Source of the DNA: Aromatoleum buckelii
GTDB lineage: Bacteria; Pseudomonadota; Gammaproteobacteria; Burkholderiales; Rhodocyclaceae
NCBI RefSeq assembly: GCF_012910785.2
Contig: NZ_WTVH02000008.1
Location: 186,001-250,000, forward strand
DNA length: 64,000 nucleotides
Reading direction: 5' to 3'
The notes below the pieces were generated by a model. It was not told where the DNA came from. It was given only the letters and a program-made list of their open reading frames with translations, and ran no database searches. This document shows, in pieces, positions 33,253 through 42,145 of this stretch (position 1 is the first letter of the stretch; each line of letters begins with the position of its first letter). The position numbers and the translations under genes are program-made.

Positions 33253-34341
33253 TCAGGCGCCGGCCTTGCCGAGCCGGTCGAGCGGCAGCAGCGTCGTCAG
33301 CACGACGAAGAGAAAGATCCACAACCCGACGGTGCCGACGATGCCCATCAGGCCTTCGGGACCGAGCGGAAGCTGGTAGCTGTAGTAGCCGGCGCCGGTC
33401 TTCGGCACTTCCTGCCCGCCGATGAAAATCGTCCAGCGCATCATCCACGCCGAGTGCAGCGCGAGCAGGCCGATCAGCAGACCCGACGCCGGGCGCTTCC
33501 ACGCAAGCAGCAGCGTGACGACGGTGGCGGCGACCGCCCAGACGGCGCTGACCTGCCAGTTCGCCGACGGCGCGACTTCGGCGAGCGCCTGCGCATGGGT
33601 CGGCGACACGCCGCTCAGCCCGAGCGCGAGCCAGAGGCCGCCGACGACGAGCGCGACGAACTGCGTCGCGGCGAGCGCCGTCGCCATGCGGCGCGTCGCT
33701 CCCGGCTCGCCCCCGCCCGGCAGCCCGCGGTTGAACAGCAGCGTCAGCCCGAGCCCGCCGGCGAGTGCCGTGACGAAGAACTGCACCGGCAGCAGCGGCG
33801 TGTGCCACAGCGGCCGCGCCCGCACGAGCATCACTTCGACGCCGGTGTAGAGCGCAACGAGCGCGGCGCCGACGAACGCGAGCAGCGCCGCGGCGACGAG
33901 CGCGTTGCGGCTTTCGTGACCACCGTAGGCGATGCGGCGCGCGAGGCCGGCGAGCCTGCCGCCTTCGTCGGCGTGGCGCGCGAGCAGCGGACGGTACGCG
34001 AGCCACGCGTACAGGATCAGCCCGGTCAGATAGACGGGGATGAAGAATGCGCCCCACGACATCCACGACGTCGGCGTGAAGTAGGCATAAAAATGCCAGA
34101 AGCGTGCCGGCTGGTGCAGGTCGGCCAGCAGCGCGACCGGCGCCGTCAGTCCGCACACGAGCGCCGCGAGCAGCGCCAGGCGCGAGATGCCTTCCCAGCC
34201 GGCGCGGCGGAACACCAGGCCCGGCAGCGACACGAGGAACGCGCCGTACGACAGGCCGATGAGAAAGAAGTACTGCACCGCCCACGGGAGCCACGCGATT
34301 TCGCGCGCGACGTTGACGGTTTCGACGATATCGGCATTCAT
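33253..34341 (-). CDS. ttrC: tetrathionate reductase membrane subunit C (NrfD family)
   Basis: 362 residues with about nine membrane helices, e.g. WAVQYFFLIGLSYGAFLVSL, LILYAWLAYRPLLA, TPLLPVQFFVTALAGGLGLT and LWIFLFVVLTTLLPL. NrfD-like features include WHFYAYFTPTSWMSWGAFFI. It passes electrons from quinol to the iron-sulfur subunit TtrB. ATG 34341 is preceded by AACAGGAGACCGATC. The gene sits 19 bp behind ttrB and 22 bp before ttrA, in one operon. Confidence 0.9.
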   Translation of the reverse strand: MNADIVETVNVAREIAWLPWAVQYFFLIGLSYGAFLVSLPGLVFRRAGWEGISRLALLAALVCGLTAPVALLADLHQPARFWHFYAYFTPTSWMSWGAFFIPVYLTGLILYAWLAYRPLLARHADEGGRLAGLARRIAYGGHESRNALVAAALLAFVGAALVALYTGVEVMLVRARPLWHTPLLPVQFFVTALAGGLGLTLLFNRGLPGGGEPGATRRMATALAATQFVALVVGGLWLALGLSGVSPTHAQALAEVAPSANWQVSAVWAVAATVVTLLLAWKRPASGLLIGLLALHSAWMMRWTIFIGGQEVPKTGAGYYSYQLPLGPEGLMGIVGTVGLWIFLFVVLTTLLPLDRLGKAGA

Positions 34342-34360
34342 GATCGGTCTCCTGTTGCCG

Positions 34361-35101
34361 TCAGCCGTGGCGCTTGCGCGGCTGCCACAGCGTGCCCTGT
34401 CCTTCGACCTTGCCCTGGAAGCGCTCGTCGAGCCCGATGTAGAACACGCGCGGCTCGGTCCCCTGCTCGGGCTTGAGCACTTTCACTTCGGCTTTCGCCG
34501 CGTCGAGCCGCCGCCGCAGTTCGCCGTCCGGGTCGTTGAGGTCGCCGAAGATGCGTGCGCCGCCGACGCAGGTCTCGACGCATGCGGGCAGCAGGCCGGC
34601 GTCGACGCGATGCGCGCAGAACGTGCATTTGTCGGCCTTGTTCGTCTCGTGATTGATGAAGCGCGCGTCGTAGGGGCAGGCCTGCACGCAGTACGCGCAG
34701 CCGACGCAGCGGTCGCCATCGACGACGACGATGCCGTCCTCACGCTTGAACGTCGCGCCGACCGGGCACACCGGCACGCAAGGCGGCGCGTCGCAATGGT
34801 TGCACAAGCGCGGCAGCATGTACGTGCCCGCCGGCTGGTCGGCGTCGGTCAGCTTGACGCTGTACGTCGACACGACGGTGCGGAAGCTGCCTTCGGGCAC
34901 TGCGTTTTCCTGGATGCACGACACGGTGCAGGCCTGGCAGCCGATGCATTTTCGCGTATCGACGAGCATCGCCCAGTGGTGCTTGCCGTCGGCGGCGAGC
35001 GCTGGGGCCGGGGCGATCGCCGCTGCGGCGGTCAGGACCGGGATGCCGCGGAGGAACGCCCGTCGGGATTCCGACAGCGCGGGCGGCTTGGGGTACATCA
35101 T
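34361..35101 (-). CDS. ttrB: tetrathionate reductase iron-sulfur subunit B
   Basis: 246 residues from ATG 35101 (AGGAG seven bases before); the longer frame has no support. The Tat signal is SESRRAFLRGIPVLTA. Four ferredoxin-type cysteine groups follow: CIGCQACTVSC; CNHCDAPPCVPVC; CVGCAYCVQACPYDARF; and CTFCAHRVDAGLLPACVETC, for four [4Fe-4S] clusters. It carries electrons from TtrC to TtrA and is exported with its partner. First gene of ttrBCA. The promoter should lie in the 152-bp gap before it. Confidence 0.92.
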   Translation of the reverse strand: MMYPKPPALSESRRAFLRGIPVLTAAAAIAPAPALAADGKHHWAMLVDTRKCIGCQACTVSCIQENAVPEGSFRTVVSTYSVKLTDADQPAGTYMLPRLCNHCDAPPCVPVCPVGATFKREDGIVVVDGDRCVGCAYCVQACPYDARFINHETNKADKCTFCAHRVDAGLLPACVETCVGGARIFGDLNDPDGELRRRLDAAKAEVKVLKPEQGTEPRVFYIGLDERFQGKVEGQGTLWQPRKRHG

Positions 35102-35253
35102 GACAACGCTCCTGGTAAATGGGGGAGTCGCTGCCACTTTAGGCCGATGACGAGGCCACGAAAATCGGGTGTATCGGCGAGCCGCCTAGATGAATTTACC
35201 TATTGCAAGGGGCGAACACGAGGCGCTGCCGCTGCGGGGCGCAGCTTGCGACC

Positions 35254-37236
35254 TCACCGCCCTTCGAGCATCGCCATCAGGTTCGCGATGCGCGCGCGGC
35301 CTTCTTCCTTCGACACCGGCGCGTTCGACTTGCGGTCATTGACTTTCACGTCGCCGCCCATCTCCTCGATGAAGCGTGACGGCTCGCAGGTGCGTGCTTC
35401 CTTGCCGGCCTTGCGCCGCTCGCACCAGGTGATGTTGAGGCTTCGCTGCGCGCGCGTGATGCCGACGTACATCAGGCGGCGCTCTTCCTCGATCTTGTCC
35501 TCGTCGATCGAGGACTGATGCGGCAGCAGCCCTTCCTCGACGCCGACGAGGAACACGTGCTTGAACTCCAGCCCTTTCGACGCGTGCAGCGTCGCGAGCT
35601 GCACGCCGTCGAACTCGCTGTCGTTCTTGTCGAGCATCGAGATCAGCGCGATCGTCTGCGTCAGCTCGATGAGGTTCTTGCCGTCCTCGTCGCCTTTCCT
35701 GCCGAGCCAGCCGACGAAGTCGCGCACGTTGCTCCATTTCGACTCCGCCTCGCGCGGGTCGAGATGCTCGAACAGCCAGGCCTCGTAGCGGATCGCCGCG
35801 AGCAGGTCCTCGAGCACGCGCGACGCCGGCTCGCGCGTTGCGCGGTACTGCAGGCGGTTGATGAAGTTGCCGAACTCCTGCACCTGTTCGAGCTGGCGCG
35901 CGGACAGCGCGTGCGCCGCGCCTTCCTCGAACGTCGCGGCGAAGAGGCTCACATGGCGCCGCCCGGCATAGCTGCCGAGCGCTTCGAGCGTGCCGGCGCC
36001 GATGCCGCGGCGCGGCGTCGTGATCGCGCGGATGAACGCGAGGTCGTCGTCCTCGTTCATCAGCAGGCGCAGGTACGCGATCAGGTCGCGGATCTCAGCC
36101 TTGTCGAAGAACGACTGGCCGCCGGAGATCACGTACGGGATTTTCTGGTTCCGGAGCTGCTGCTCGATCAGCCGCGCCTGGTGGTTGCCGCGGTACAGCA
36201 CCGCGTAGTCGGAAAACTTCGTGCGGTGCTCGAACTTGTGCGCGCTGATTTTCGACGCGACCCATTCGGCCTCGTGTTCGGCGTCGCGGCACGCGGTCAC
36301 CGTGACCTGGTCGCCGGCGCCGTGCTCGGACCACAGCCGCTTTTCGAACAACTTCTCGTTGTTCGCGATCAGCGTGTTCGCGGCGGTGAGGATGCGCTTC
36401 GACGAGCGGTAGTTCTGTTCGAGCTTGATGACCTTGAGCTTCGGATAGTCCTGCTGCAGGAGCTTCAGGTTCTCGACGTCGGCGCCGCGCCACGCGTAGA
36501 TCGCCTGGTCGTCGTCGCCGACCGCGGTGAAGGCGCCGCGCACGCCGGCGAGGTGGCGCAACAGCGTGTATTGCGCCCGGTTCGTGTCCTGGTATTCGTC
36601 GACGAGGAGATAGCGCAGCCTGTTCTGCCAGCGCTCGCGCACCTCCGGGTGTTCGTCGAAAAGGCGCACCGGCAGGCTGATCAGGTCGTCGAAATCGACT
36701 GCCTGGTACGCGCGCAGCGTGCGCTCGTATTCGGCGTACAGCAGCGCCGCGGCCGACGCAAGTTCGTTGTCGGCGAGCTGCGCGGCCTGCTCCGGCGTCA
36801 CCATCGCGTTCTTCCAGCCCGAGATCTGCCACTGCATCGCTTTCGAGCGCGCCTTGTCGGCGTCGCGCGTGATGTCGGCAACGATCTGCACCGTGTCGGA
36901 GGCGTCGAGGATCGAGAACTGCGGCTTGAGCCCGCAGTGCTTCGCTTCCTGCCGCACGATCTTCACGCCGAGCGCGTGGAAAGTGCACACCGTCAATCCG
37001 CCCGGCACGCGCCCGCCCATCAGCCCGGCGACGCGCTCCTGCATCTCCTTCGCCGCCTTGTTCGTGAACGTGATCGCGGCGATGTTCACGGGATTCAGCC
37101 CGCACGCATTGATCAGGTGCGCGATCTTGTGCGTGATGACGCGCGTCTTGCCGCTGCCCGCGCCGGCGAGCACGAGGCTCGGTCCGTCGAGGTAATGGAT
37201 CGCGTCGCGCTGCGGGGCGTTCAGATGAGCGGACAT
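35254..37236 (-). CDS. rep: ATP-dependent DNA helicase Rep
   Basis: 660 residues from ATG 37236 (MSAHLNAPQRDAIHYLDGPS); the open frame upstream is not coding-like. SF1A motifs: LVLAGAGSGKTRVITHKIAH, AAITFTNKAAKEMQERV, LLVDEYQDTNRAQY, AVGDDDQAIYAWRGAD, KLEQNYRSSKRILTAAN, LATLHASKGLEFKHVFLVGV and EERRLMYVGITRAQRSL. It agrees with E. coli Rep at the start (NxxQ, GPxLVLAGAGSGKT) and in length. Rep removes proteins ahead of replication forks and supports restart. It is divergent from dksA, with a 288-bp shared control region. Confidence 0.9.
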   Translation of the reverse strand: MSAHLNAPQRDAIHYLDGPSLVLAGAGSGKTRVITHKIAHLINACGLNPVNIAAITFTNKAAKEMQERVAGLMGGRVPGGLTVCTFHALGVKIVRQEAKHCGLKPQFSILDASDTVQIVADITRDADKARSKAMQWQISGWKNAMVTPEQAAQLADNELASAAALLYAEYERTLRAYQAVDFDDLISLPVRLFDEHPEVRERWQNRLRYLLVDEYQDTNRAQYTLLRHLAGVRGAFTAVGDDDQAIYAWRGADVENLKLLQQDYPKLKVIKLEQNYRSSKRILTAANTLIANNEKLFEKRLWSEHGAGDQVTVTACRDAEHEAEWVASKISAHKFEHRTKFSDYAVLYRGNHQARLIEQQLRNQKIPYVISGGQSFFDKAEIRDLIAYLRLLMNEDDDLAFIRAITTPRRGIGAGTLEALGSYAGRRHVSLFAATFEEGAAHALSARQLEQVQEFGNFINRLQYRATREPASRVLEDLLAAIRYEAWLFEHLDPREAESKWSNVRDFVGWLGRKGDEDGKNLIELTQTIALISMLDKNDSEFDGVQLATLHASKGLEFKHVFLVGVEEGLLPHQSSIDEDKIEEERRLMYVGITRAQRSLNITWCERRKAGKEARTCEPSRFIEEMGGDVKVNDRKSNAPVSKEEGRARIANLMAMLEGR

Positions 37237-37524
37237 GGGCGTCGAGCCGGAAGGACTGCGGGAAAAGGATGGCGCCGGCAGGCGGCACGCCGGCATTCTA
37301 ACCGATCGGGCCAGCGCCCTCGGCCGTGGCTCCCGCAGATGACAAGGGAGGCGAAAGCTTTCAGAATGGGCCGCGTGATGATCTCCAACGACGGGATTCC
37401 CGTTTGATCGGAATATTCGCCGCTCTGGCAGTCGCGATGCCGGGAATCGAAGCGATTTTGCAACCTTGCAGTGCCGTCCTGCGAATCCTGCCGGCCGGCA
37501 TGGACGTAACACGGAGAGCTCATT

Positions 37525-37953
37525 ATGAAAAATTCATCACCCCGCAAGCGTCGCTTGTCGGAAGCCGAACTGCTCGGCATGTCGGCCGACGACTACATGA
37601 ACGACGCGCAGCTCGAGTTCTTCCGCGAGCGGCTGCTCGCGCTGCAGGCGGAACTGCGCGAGAACAGCGAGGAAACCCGCTCGCATCTGCGCGAAACGAT
37701 CGCCACGCCCGACGAGGCCGACCGCGCGACGCAGGAAGAAGAGCAGGTGCTGGAGCAACGCATCCGCGACCGCGAATTGAAGCTGCTGCACAAGGTCGAA
37801 GCGGCGCTGCGACGCATCGAGGACGGCACTTACGGTTATTGCGAAGCGACCGGAGAGCCGATCGGCGTCGGCCGCCTGCTCGCGCGGCCGACCGCGACGC
37901 TGAGCCTCGAGGAGCAGGAACGGCACGAACGGGCCGAGCGGCTGTTCCGCTGA
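37525..37953 (+). CDS. dksA: DksA, RNA polymerase secondary-channel regulator (zinc-finger cysteines reduced)
   Basis: 142 residues, ATG 37525 after CGGAGAGCTCATT. The coiled-coil part (about 20-110) has FRERLLALQAELRENSEETR and the acidic tip DEADRATQEEEQ (DxxDxA-like, needed for action in the polymerase channel). The C-terminal zinc-finger region reads GYCEATGEPIGVGRLLARPT and LSLEEQERHE. Only the first of the four cysteines of the E. coli type remains. Such cysteine-poor DksA proteins exist in other Proteobacteria and act without zinc. With ppGpp it controls the stringent response. Confidence 0.9.
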   Translation: MKNSSPRKRRLSEAELLGMSADDYMNDAQLEFFRERLLALQAELRENSEETRSHLRETIATPDEADRATQEEEQVLEQRIRDRELKLLHKVEAALRRIEDGTYGYCEATGEPIGVGRLLARPTATLSLEEQERHERAERLFR

Positions 37954-38009
37954 ACGTGCCGCACCGTCCGCTCTCGCGCCGGAACGGCACGGCGCGAACG
38001 GGCCGTACG

Positions 38010-38029
38010 ACGGCGGCCGTAGCCGCCGT
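38010..38029. terminator. GC-rich hairpin between dksA and lipA ends
   Basis: ACGGCGGC, loop CGTA, GCCGCCGT between the converging stops of dksA (37953) and lipA (38048). No T-run follows, so termination strength is uncertain. Confidence 0.4.
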
Positions 38030-38047
38030 GCTGGCCGGTGCGACAGC

Positions 38048-38995
38048 TCAGACGACGCCTGCGCCGTGCGCCTGCTGGTCGGCCCAGTAGCTCGAACGCA
38101 CCATCGGCCCGCACGCGGCGTTCTTGAAACCCATCGCCAGCGCCTCGCGCTCGAACATCTTGAACGTGTCCGGATGCACGTAGCGCAGCACCGGCAGGTG
38201 GCCGGTCGAAGGCTGCAAATACTGCCCGATCGTCAGCATCTCGACGTCATGCGCGCGCAGGTCGCGCAGCACGTCGAGGATCTCGTCGTCAGTCTCGCCG
38301 AGGCCGACCATCAGGCCGGACTTCGTCGGCACGTCGGCGTGACGCGCTTTGAACTCCTTCAGCAGCCGCAGCGAGTACGCGTAATCCGCGCCGGGGCGGG
38401 CCTGCTTGTAGAGCCGCGGCACCGTCTCGAGGTTGTGGTTCATGACGTCGGGCGGGGCCTGGTCGAAGATCTCGAGCGCGATCTCGAGGCGGCCGCGGAA
38501 GTCCGGCACGAGCACTTCGATGCGCGTCTTCGGCGCTGCTGCGCGCGTCTCGCGGATGCAGTCGACGAAATGCTGCGCGCCGCCGTCACGCAAGTCGTCG
38601 CGGTCGACGCTGGTGATGACGACGTAGTTGAGCCGCATCGCCGCGATCGTCGCCGCCAGTTCCTGCGGCTCGTTCGCGTTCAGCGGCTCGGGCCGGCCGT
38701 GGCCGACATCGCAGAACGGGCAGCGGCGCGTGCAGATGTCGCCCATGATCATGAACGTCGCAGTGCCTTTGCCGAAGCATTCATGGATGTTGGGGCACGA
38801 GGCTTCCTCGCACACGGTGTGCAGCTTGTGCTCGCGCAGGCTCGTCTTGATTTCGTTGAAGCGCTCGGCTTCGTGGCCGGCGCCGAGCCGGATGCGGATC
38901 CACTCGGGCTTCTTCAGGCGCTCGGCGGGGACGATCTTGATCGGGATGCGCGCGGTCTTGTCTGCGCCGCGCTGCTTGCGTGCCGTGCTGTCCAT
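38048..38995 (-). CDS. lipA: lipoyl synthase
   Basis: 315 residues from ATG 38995 ([16 protein letters not shown]); an ATG at 39037 in the same frame is an alternative. Radical-SAM enzyme: the auxiliary cluster motif is [12 protein letters not shown] and the SAM cluster motif is [11 protein letters not shown]. Further family signs are [31 protein letters not shown] and [12 protein letters not shown]. It inserts two sulfurs into octanoyl groups on lipoate-dependent enzymes, completing the pathway begun by LipB. It lies about 50 bases behind lipB on the same strand. Confidence 0.95.
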   Translation of the reverse strand: MDSTARKQRGADKTARIPIKIVPAERLKKPEWIRIRLGAGHEAERFNEIKTSLREHKLHTVCEEASCPNIHECFGKGTATFMIMGDICTRRCPFCDVGHGRPEPLNANEPQELAATIAAMRLNYVVITSVDRDDLRDGGAQHFVDCIRETRAAAPKTRIEVLVPDFRGRLEIALEIFDQAPPDVMNHNLETVPRLYKQARPGADYAYSLRLLKEFKARHADVPTKSGLMVGLGETDDEILDVLRDLRAHDVEMLTIGQYLQPSTGHLPVLRYVHPDTFKMFEREALAMGFKNAACGPMVRSSYWADQQAHGAGVV

Positions 38996-39044
38996 GCGGG
39001 TCTCTCGTGTCGTGATGGGTCGGGGCGGGTAAGCCATTCAGGGT

Positions 39045-39740
39045 TCAGGCCGGCGGCCGGCCGGCGGGGTACACCGGTGGCAGCAGGCGCTGCAGGGCGG
39101 CGAGCAGGTGCTCGCCAACACTCGCTACGTCGTCGGCGATGCCGAAGTCCTTCATCCGCACGGTGCGCAGGCCTTCGTAACCGCACGGGTTGATCGAGGA
39201 AAACGGCGCCAGGTCGACGTCGACGTTCAGCGCCAGGCCGTGATAACTGCGCCCGTTGCGCACGCGCAGCCCGAGCGCGCCGATCTTCGCGCCGTCAACA
39301 TAGACGCCCGGCGCACCGGCCTTGCGCTCGGCGCTGACGCCGTATCCGGCGAGGCAGTCGATGACGGCCTGTTCCATCAGCGTCACCAGCTCGCGCACCT
39401 TGAGGCCGCGACGGTGCAGGTCGATCAGCAGATACGCGACGAGCTGGCCCGGGCCGTGATACGTGATCTGTCCGCCCCGGTCGATTTTCACGAGCGGGAT
39501 GCCGACGTCGCGCAGCAGGTGTTCCGGCCGGCCCGCCTGGCCGAGCGTGTAGACCGGCGGATGTTCGAGCAGCCAGATCTCGTCCGGCGTGTCGGCGCTG
39601 CGCGCGTCGGTGAAGGCGCGCATCGCGTGCCACGTGGGTTCGTAATCGACGCAACCGAGGCGGCGGACGAGCAGCGCCGACGTGCCGGCAGACTGCGGTG
39701 CCTGCGCCGGAAGGGCAGCCAGCTCGCCGCCAGCGAGCAT
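39045..39740 (-). CDS. lipB: octanoyltransferase LipB
   Basis: 231 residues. Family blocks: [60 protein letters not shown] with the catalytic Lys (KIGALG), [10 protein letters not shown] and the active Cys in [16 protein letters not shown]. It moves octanoate from acyl carrier protein to E2 and GcvH lipoyl domains. Start ATG 39740 follows the ybeD stop (39741-39743) without a gap. The N-terminus (about 20 residues) is longer than in E. coli. Confidence 0.95.
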   Translation of the reverse strand: MLAGGELAALPAQAPQSAGTSALLVRRLGCVDYEPTWHAMRAFTDARSADTPDEIWLLEHPPVYTLGQAGRPEHLLRDVGIPLVKIDRGGQITYHGPGQLVAYLLIDLHRRGLKVRELVTLMEQAVIDCLAGYGVSAERKAGAPGVYVDGAKIGALGLRVRNGRSYHGLALNVDVDLAPFSSINPCGYEGLRTVRMKDFGIADDVASVGEHLLAALQRLLPPVYPAGRPPA

Positions 39741-40013
39741 CTAGAGCACCACCTTCACGAGGGGATGCGCGGTCAGTTCGCGATACAGCGCGTCGAGCTG
39801 CGACTGCGACACCGCGCGGATCGTGCAGGTCAGCGCGAGGTAGTTGCCGTTGCGCGACGGGCGCATCGCGACCAGGCGAGCATCGAAATCCGGAGCGTGA
39901 CGCAGCACCACCTCGACCACAGCCTGGGCGAATTCATCGACCCGCGCGCCCATGATCTTGATCGGGAAGTCGCACGGGAATTCGAGGAGAGTCGGTCGCG
40001 TCTCGTCAGCCAC
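39741..40013 (-). CDS. ybeD: YbeD-like regulatory domain protein (DUF493)
   Basis: 90 residues: LEFPCDFPIKIMGARVDEFA, then LRHAPDFDARLVAMRPSRNG and TIRAVSQSQLDALYRELTAH. The fold is ACT-like. In many proteobacteria the gene stands between dacA/dat and lipB, as it does here; a regulatory role in lipoate or cell-wall genes is supposed but not proven. It overlaps the dat end by 8 bases and abuts lipB, so translation is coupled. Confidence 0.92.
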   Translation of the reverse strand: MADETRPTLLEFPCDFPIKIMGARVDEFAQAVVEVVLRHAPDFDARLVAMRPSRNGNYLALTCTIRAVSQSQLDALYRELTAHPLVKVVL

Positions 40014-40863
40014 TGCGCATCACCGTGTTCTTGAATTCCTGGTACCAGTCGTACATTCGGCGCGCGACGGGGCCGGGAATTCCGCTCCCCACGGCCAAGC
40101 CGTCGAGTGTCGTGATCGCGAGCACTTCCTTCGTTGACGACGTCATCCACACTTCGTCGGCAGTCCGCACCTCGTCTTCGAGGATCTCGCGCACCTGGTA
40201 CGGCAAGCCGTGGTGGGCGGCGAGCTCGAGCACGACGTCGTAGGTGATGCCGGGCAGCATCAGGTGGCTCTTCGGCGGTGCGAGCATCGTGCCGTCCTTG
40301 ACGATGACGATGTTCGACGCCGCGCCTTCGGTGAGGAAACCGTCGCGAAACAGCACGGTCTCGACACAGCCGCTGTCGATCGCGCCTTGGCGCAGCAGGC
40401 AGTTCGCGAGCAGCGCGGTGCTCTTGAGATCGCAGCGCAGCCAGCGGAAATCGGCCGCGCTGATCGCGGCCACGCCACGCGCGAGCTGCTCGGCCGGCGG
40501 CGTGACGAGCTCGTCGCTCATCAGGAACACGGTCGGCCGAATCGGCACCGGAAACGCATGGTTGCGCCCGTCGCCGCAGCCGCGCGACACCTGCAGGTAG
40601 ACCGACTGGTCCGCCCACGGGTTGCGCGCAATGATCTCGTTGATGATTCCGGACCATTCGGACGGCGCGTGCGGATTCGGCAGGCGGATCGCCTCGAGCG
40701 TATGGGCGAGCCGCTCGAGATGCTGCGCGAGACGGAACGGCCGGCGCGAATACACCGGGATCACTTCGTAGCCGCCGTCGCCGAACAGGAAACCGCGGTC
40801 GAGCGGTGAAATCCGCGCGTCGGCGAGCGGCTGGAACGTGCCGTTCAGAAAGCAGATGCTCAT
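40006..40863 (-). CDS. dat: D-amino-acid aminotransferase (class IV PLP enzyme)
   Basis: 285 residues. Fold-type IV aminotransferase: FQPLADARISPLDRGFLFGD, YLQVSRGCGDGRNHAFP, the PLP-lysine in RWLRCDLKSTALLANCLLRQ, GFLTEGAASNIVIVKDGTML and WMTSSTKEVLAITTLDG. It makes D-alanine/D-glutamate for peptidoglycan from 2-oxo acids. It is placed between dacA and ybeD in a cell-wall/lipoate cluster, which supports the function. A branched-chain aminotransferase is less likely because of the RGxGDGR pattern. Confidence 0.88.
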   Translation of the reverse strand: MSICFLNGTFQPLADARISPLDRGFLFGDGGYEVIPVYSRRPFRLAQHLERLAHTLEAIRLPNPHAPSEWSGIINEIIARNPWADQSVYLQVSRGCGDGRNHAFPVPIRPTVFLMSDELVTPPAEQLARGVAAISAADFRWLRCDLKSTALLANCLLRQGAIDSGCVETVLFRDGFLTEGAASNIVIVKDGTMLAPPKSHLMLPGITYDVVLELAAHHGLPYQVREILEDEVRTADEVWMTSSTKEVLAITTLDGLAVGSGIPGPVARRMYDWYQEFKNTVMRSG

Positions 40864-40882
40864 GGGCGTCTCCGCATCGGCG

Positions 40883-40918
40883 TTACAGGCTCTGTTACAG
40901 GCTCTGTTACAGGCTCTT
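40883..40918. repeat. three tandem 12-bp repeats at the dacA stop codon
   Basis: The unit TTACAGGCTCTG (third copy ends CTT) occurs at 40883, 40895 and 40907. On the coding (minus) strand the dacA frame reads K S L stop, then Q S L stop, Q S L stop, so each copy repeats the stop codon in frame. Confidence 0.92.
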
Positions 40919-42034
40919 GATCCACAACAACAGCGTATCCCACAGGCGGCCGAAGAAACCGGCCACCGGCACGTCCTGCAGCGCGACGACCGCGTGTTCG
41001 CCGAGCGGCTTGCCGTCGAGAGTCAGGCGCAGCGTGCCGATCGGCTGGCCTTTCCGGATCGGCGCGATGACCGGCTGCTGGCTGACCAGCGCGGCCTCGA
41101 TTTTCTCCGACTGCCCTTTCGGCAGCGACATCACGAAGTCGCCGAGGAAGCCCACCGCAACGTCGTCGGCCTGGCCTTTCCATACTTGGAAGCGCGACAG
41201 TTCCTGCGCAGCCGAATAAAGCTTGACGGTGTCGTGGAACTGGAAGCCGTAGTTCAGCAGTTTCAGCGACTCTTGCGCGCGGATCGTGTCCGAATCGGTG
41301 CCGAGCACGACCGAGATCAGCCGGCGCGGACCGCGCTGTGCCGACGAAATCAGGCAGTAGCCGGCGCTGCTGGTGTGGCCGGTCTTCAGGCCGTCGACGG
41401 TCGTGTCCAGCCACAGCAGGCGATTGCGGTTCGGCTGGGTGATCTTGTTGTACGTGTACTCTTTCTGGGAGTAATAGCGGTAATACTCGGGGAAGTCGCG
41501 CACGATCGCCGCGGCGAGCAGACCCAGGTCGCGCGCGGTGGTGTAGAGCTGCGGGTCGGGCAGGCCGGTCGAGTTCGTGAAGTGGGTGTTTTTCATGCCG
41601 AGGCGCTGGGCTTCGGCGTTCATCATGTGCGCGAACGCTTCCTCGGAACCGGCGAGGAGCTCGGCCAGCGCGACGCACGCGTCGTTGCCGGACTGGATGA
41701 TCATCCCCGAAGTGAGCTCGCCGACGGTAACGGGCCGGTTCGGTTCGATGAACATCCGCGAGCCTTCGCTGCGCCAGGCTTTGTTCGACACCGGCACCAC
41801 TTGATCGAGCGTGATCGTGCCGTTCTTCAGCGCCGCGAACGTCAGGTAAGCGGTCATCAGCTTCGTCAGCGAAGCCGGTTCGATACGCGCGTCCGGTTCC
41901 TGCGCCGCGAGCACCTGCCCGGTGGCGTGATCCATCAGCAGCCAGGATTTGGCAGCCAGCGTCGGCGCGGGGACATTCTGGGCTGAAGCGGGAAAGGCGA
42001 GCAACGCGAGAAGCAGGACAATGAATAAACGCAT
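40907..42034 (-). CDS. dacA: D-alanyl-D-alanine carboxypeptidase (PBP5/6 type)
   Basis: 375 residues from ATG 42034 (MRLFIVLLLALLAFPASAQ), a Sec signal peptide; the longer frame is unsupported. Active-site motifs: SxxK in PASLTKLMTAYL, SxN in MIIQSGNDACVALAE and KTG in TVDGLKTGHTSSAGYC. The C-terminal domain ends in an amphipathic helix (GFFGRLWDTLLLWIKSL) that anchors it on the outer face of the inner membrane. It trims pentapeptide side chains. Part of the shape/cell-wall cluster. The stop is followed by in-frame repeats of the last codons. Confidence 0.93.
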   Translation of the reverse strand: MRLFIVLLLALLAFPASAQNVPAPTLAAKSWLLMDHATGQVLAAQEPDARIEPASLTKLMTAYLTFAALKNGTITLDQVVPVSNKAWRSEGSRMFIEPNRPVTVGELTSGMIIQSGNDACVALAELLAGSEEAFAHMMNAEAQRLGMKNTHFTNSTGLPDPQLYTTARDLGLLAAAIVRDFPEYYRYYSQKEYTYNKITQPNRNRLLWLDTTVDGLKTGHTSSAGYCLISSAQRGPRRLISVVLGTDSDTIRAQESLKLLNYGFQFHDTVKLYSAAQELSRFQVWKGQADDVAVGFLGDFVMSLPKGQSEKIEAALVSQQPVIAPIRKGQPIGTLRLTLDGKPLGEHAVVALQDVPVAGFFGRLWDTLLLWIKSL

Positions 42035-42145
42035 GAGGACCTGAGGGAGAACCGGAAGGTGAGGAAGGGACAACGGAGCCTGCGATTATAGTGGGTCGAA
42101 CGGGCAAAGCCGGCGCGGATCCGATGCCGGCCGGGTGATCATGTT

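Noticed and set aside
35518-37407. 629-residue plus-strand open frame opposite rep
   Set aside because: Opposite strand of all Rep helicase motifs; no independent evidence.
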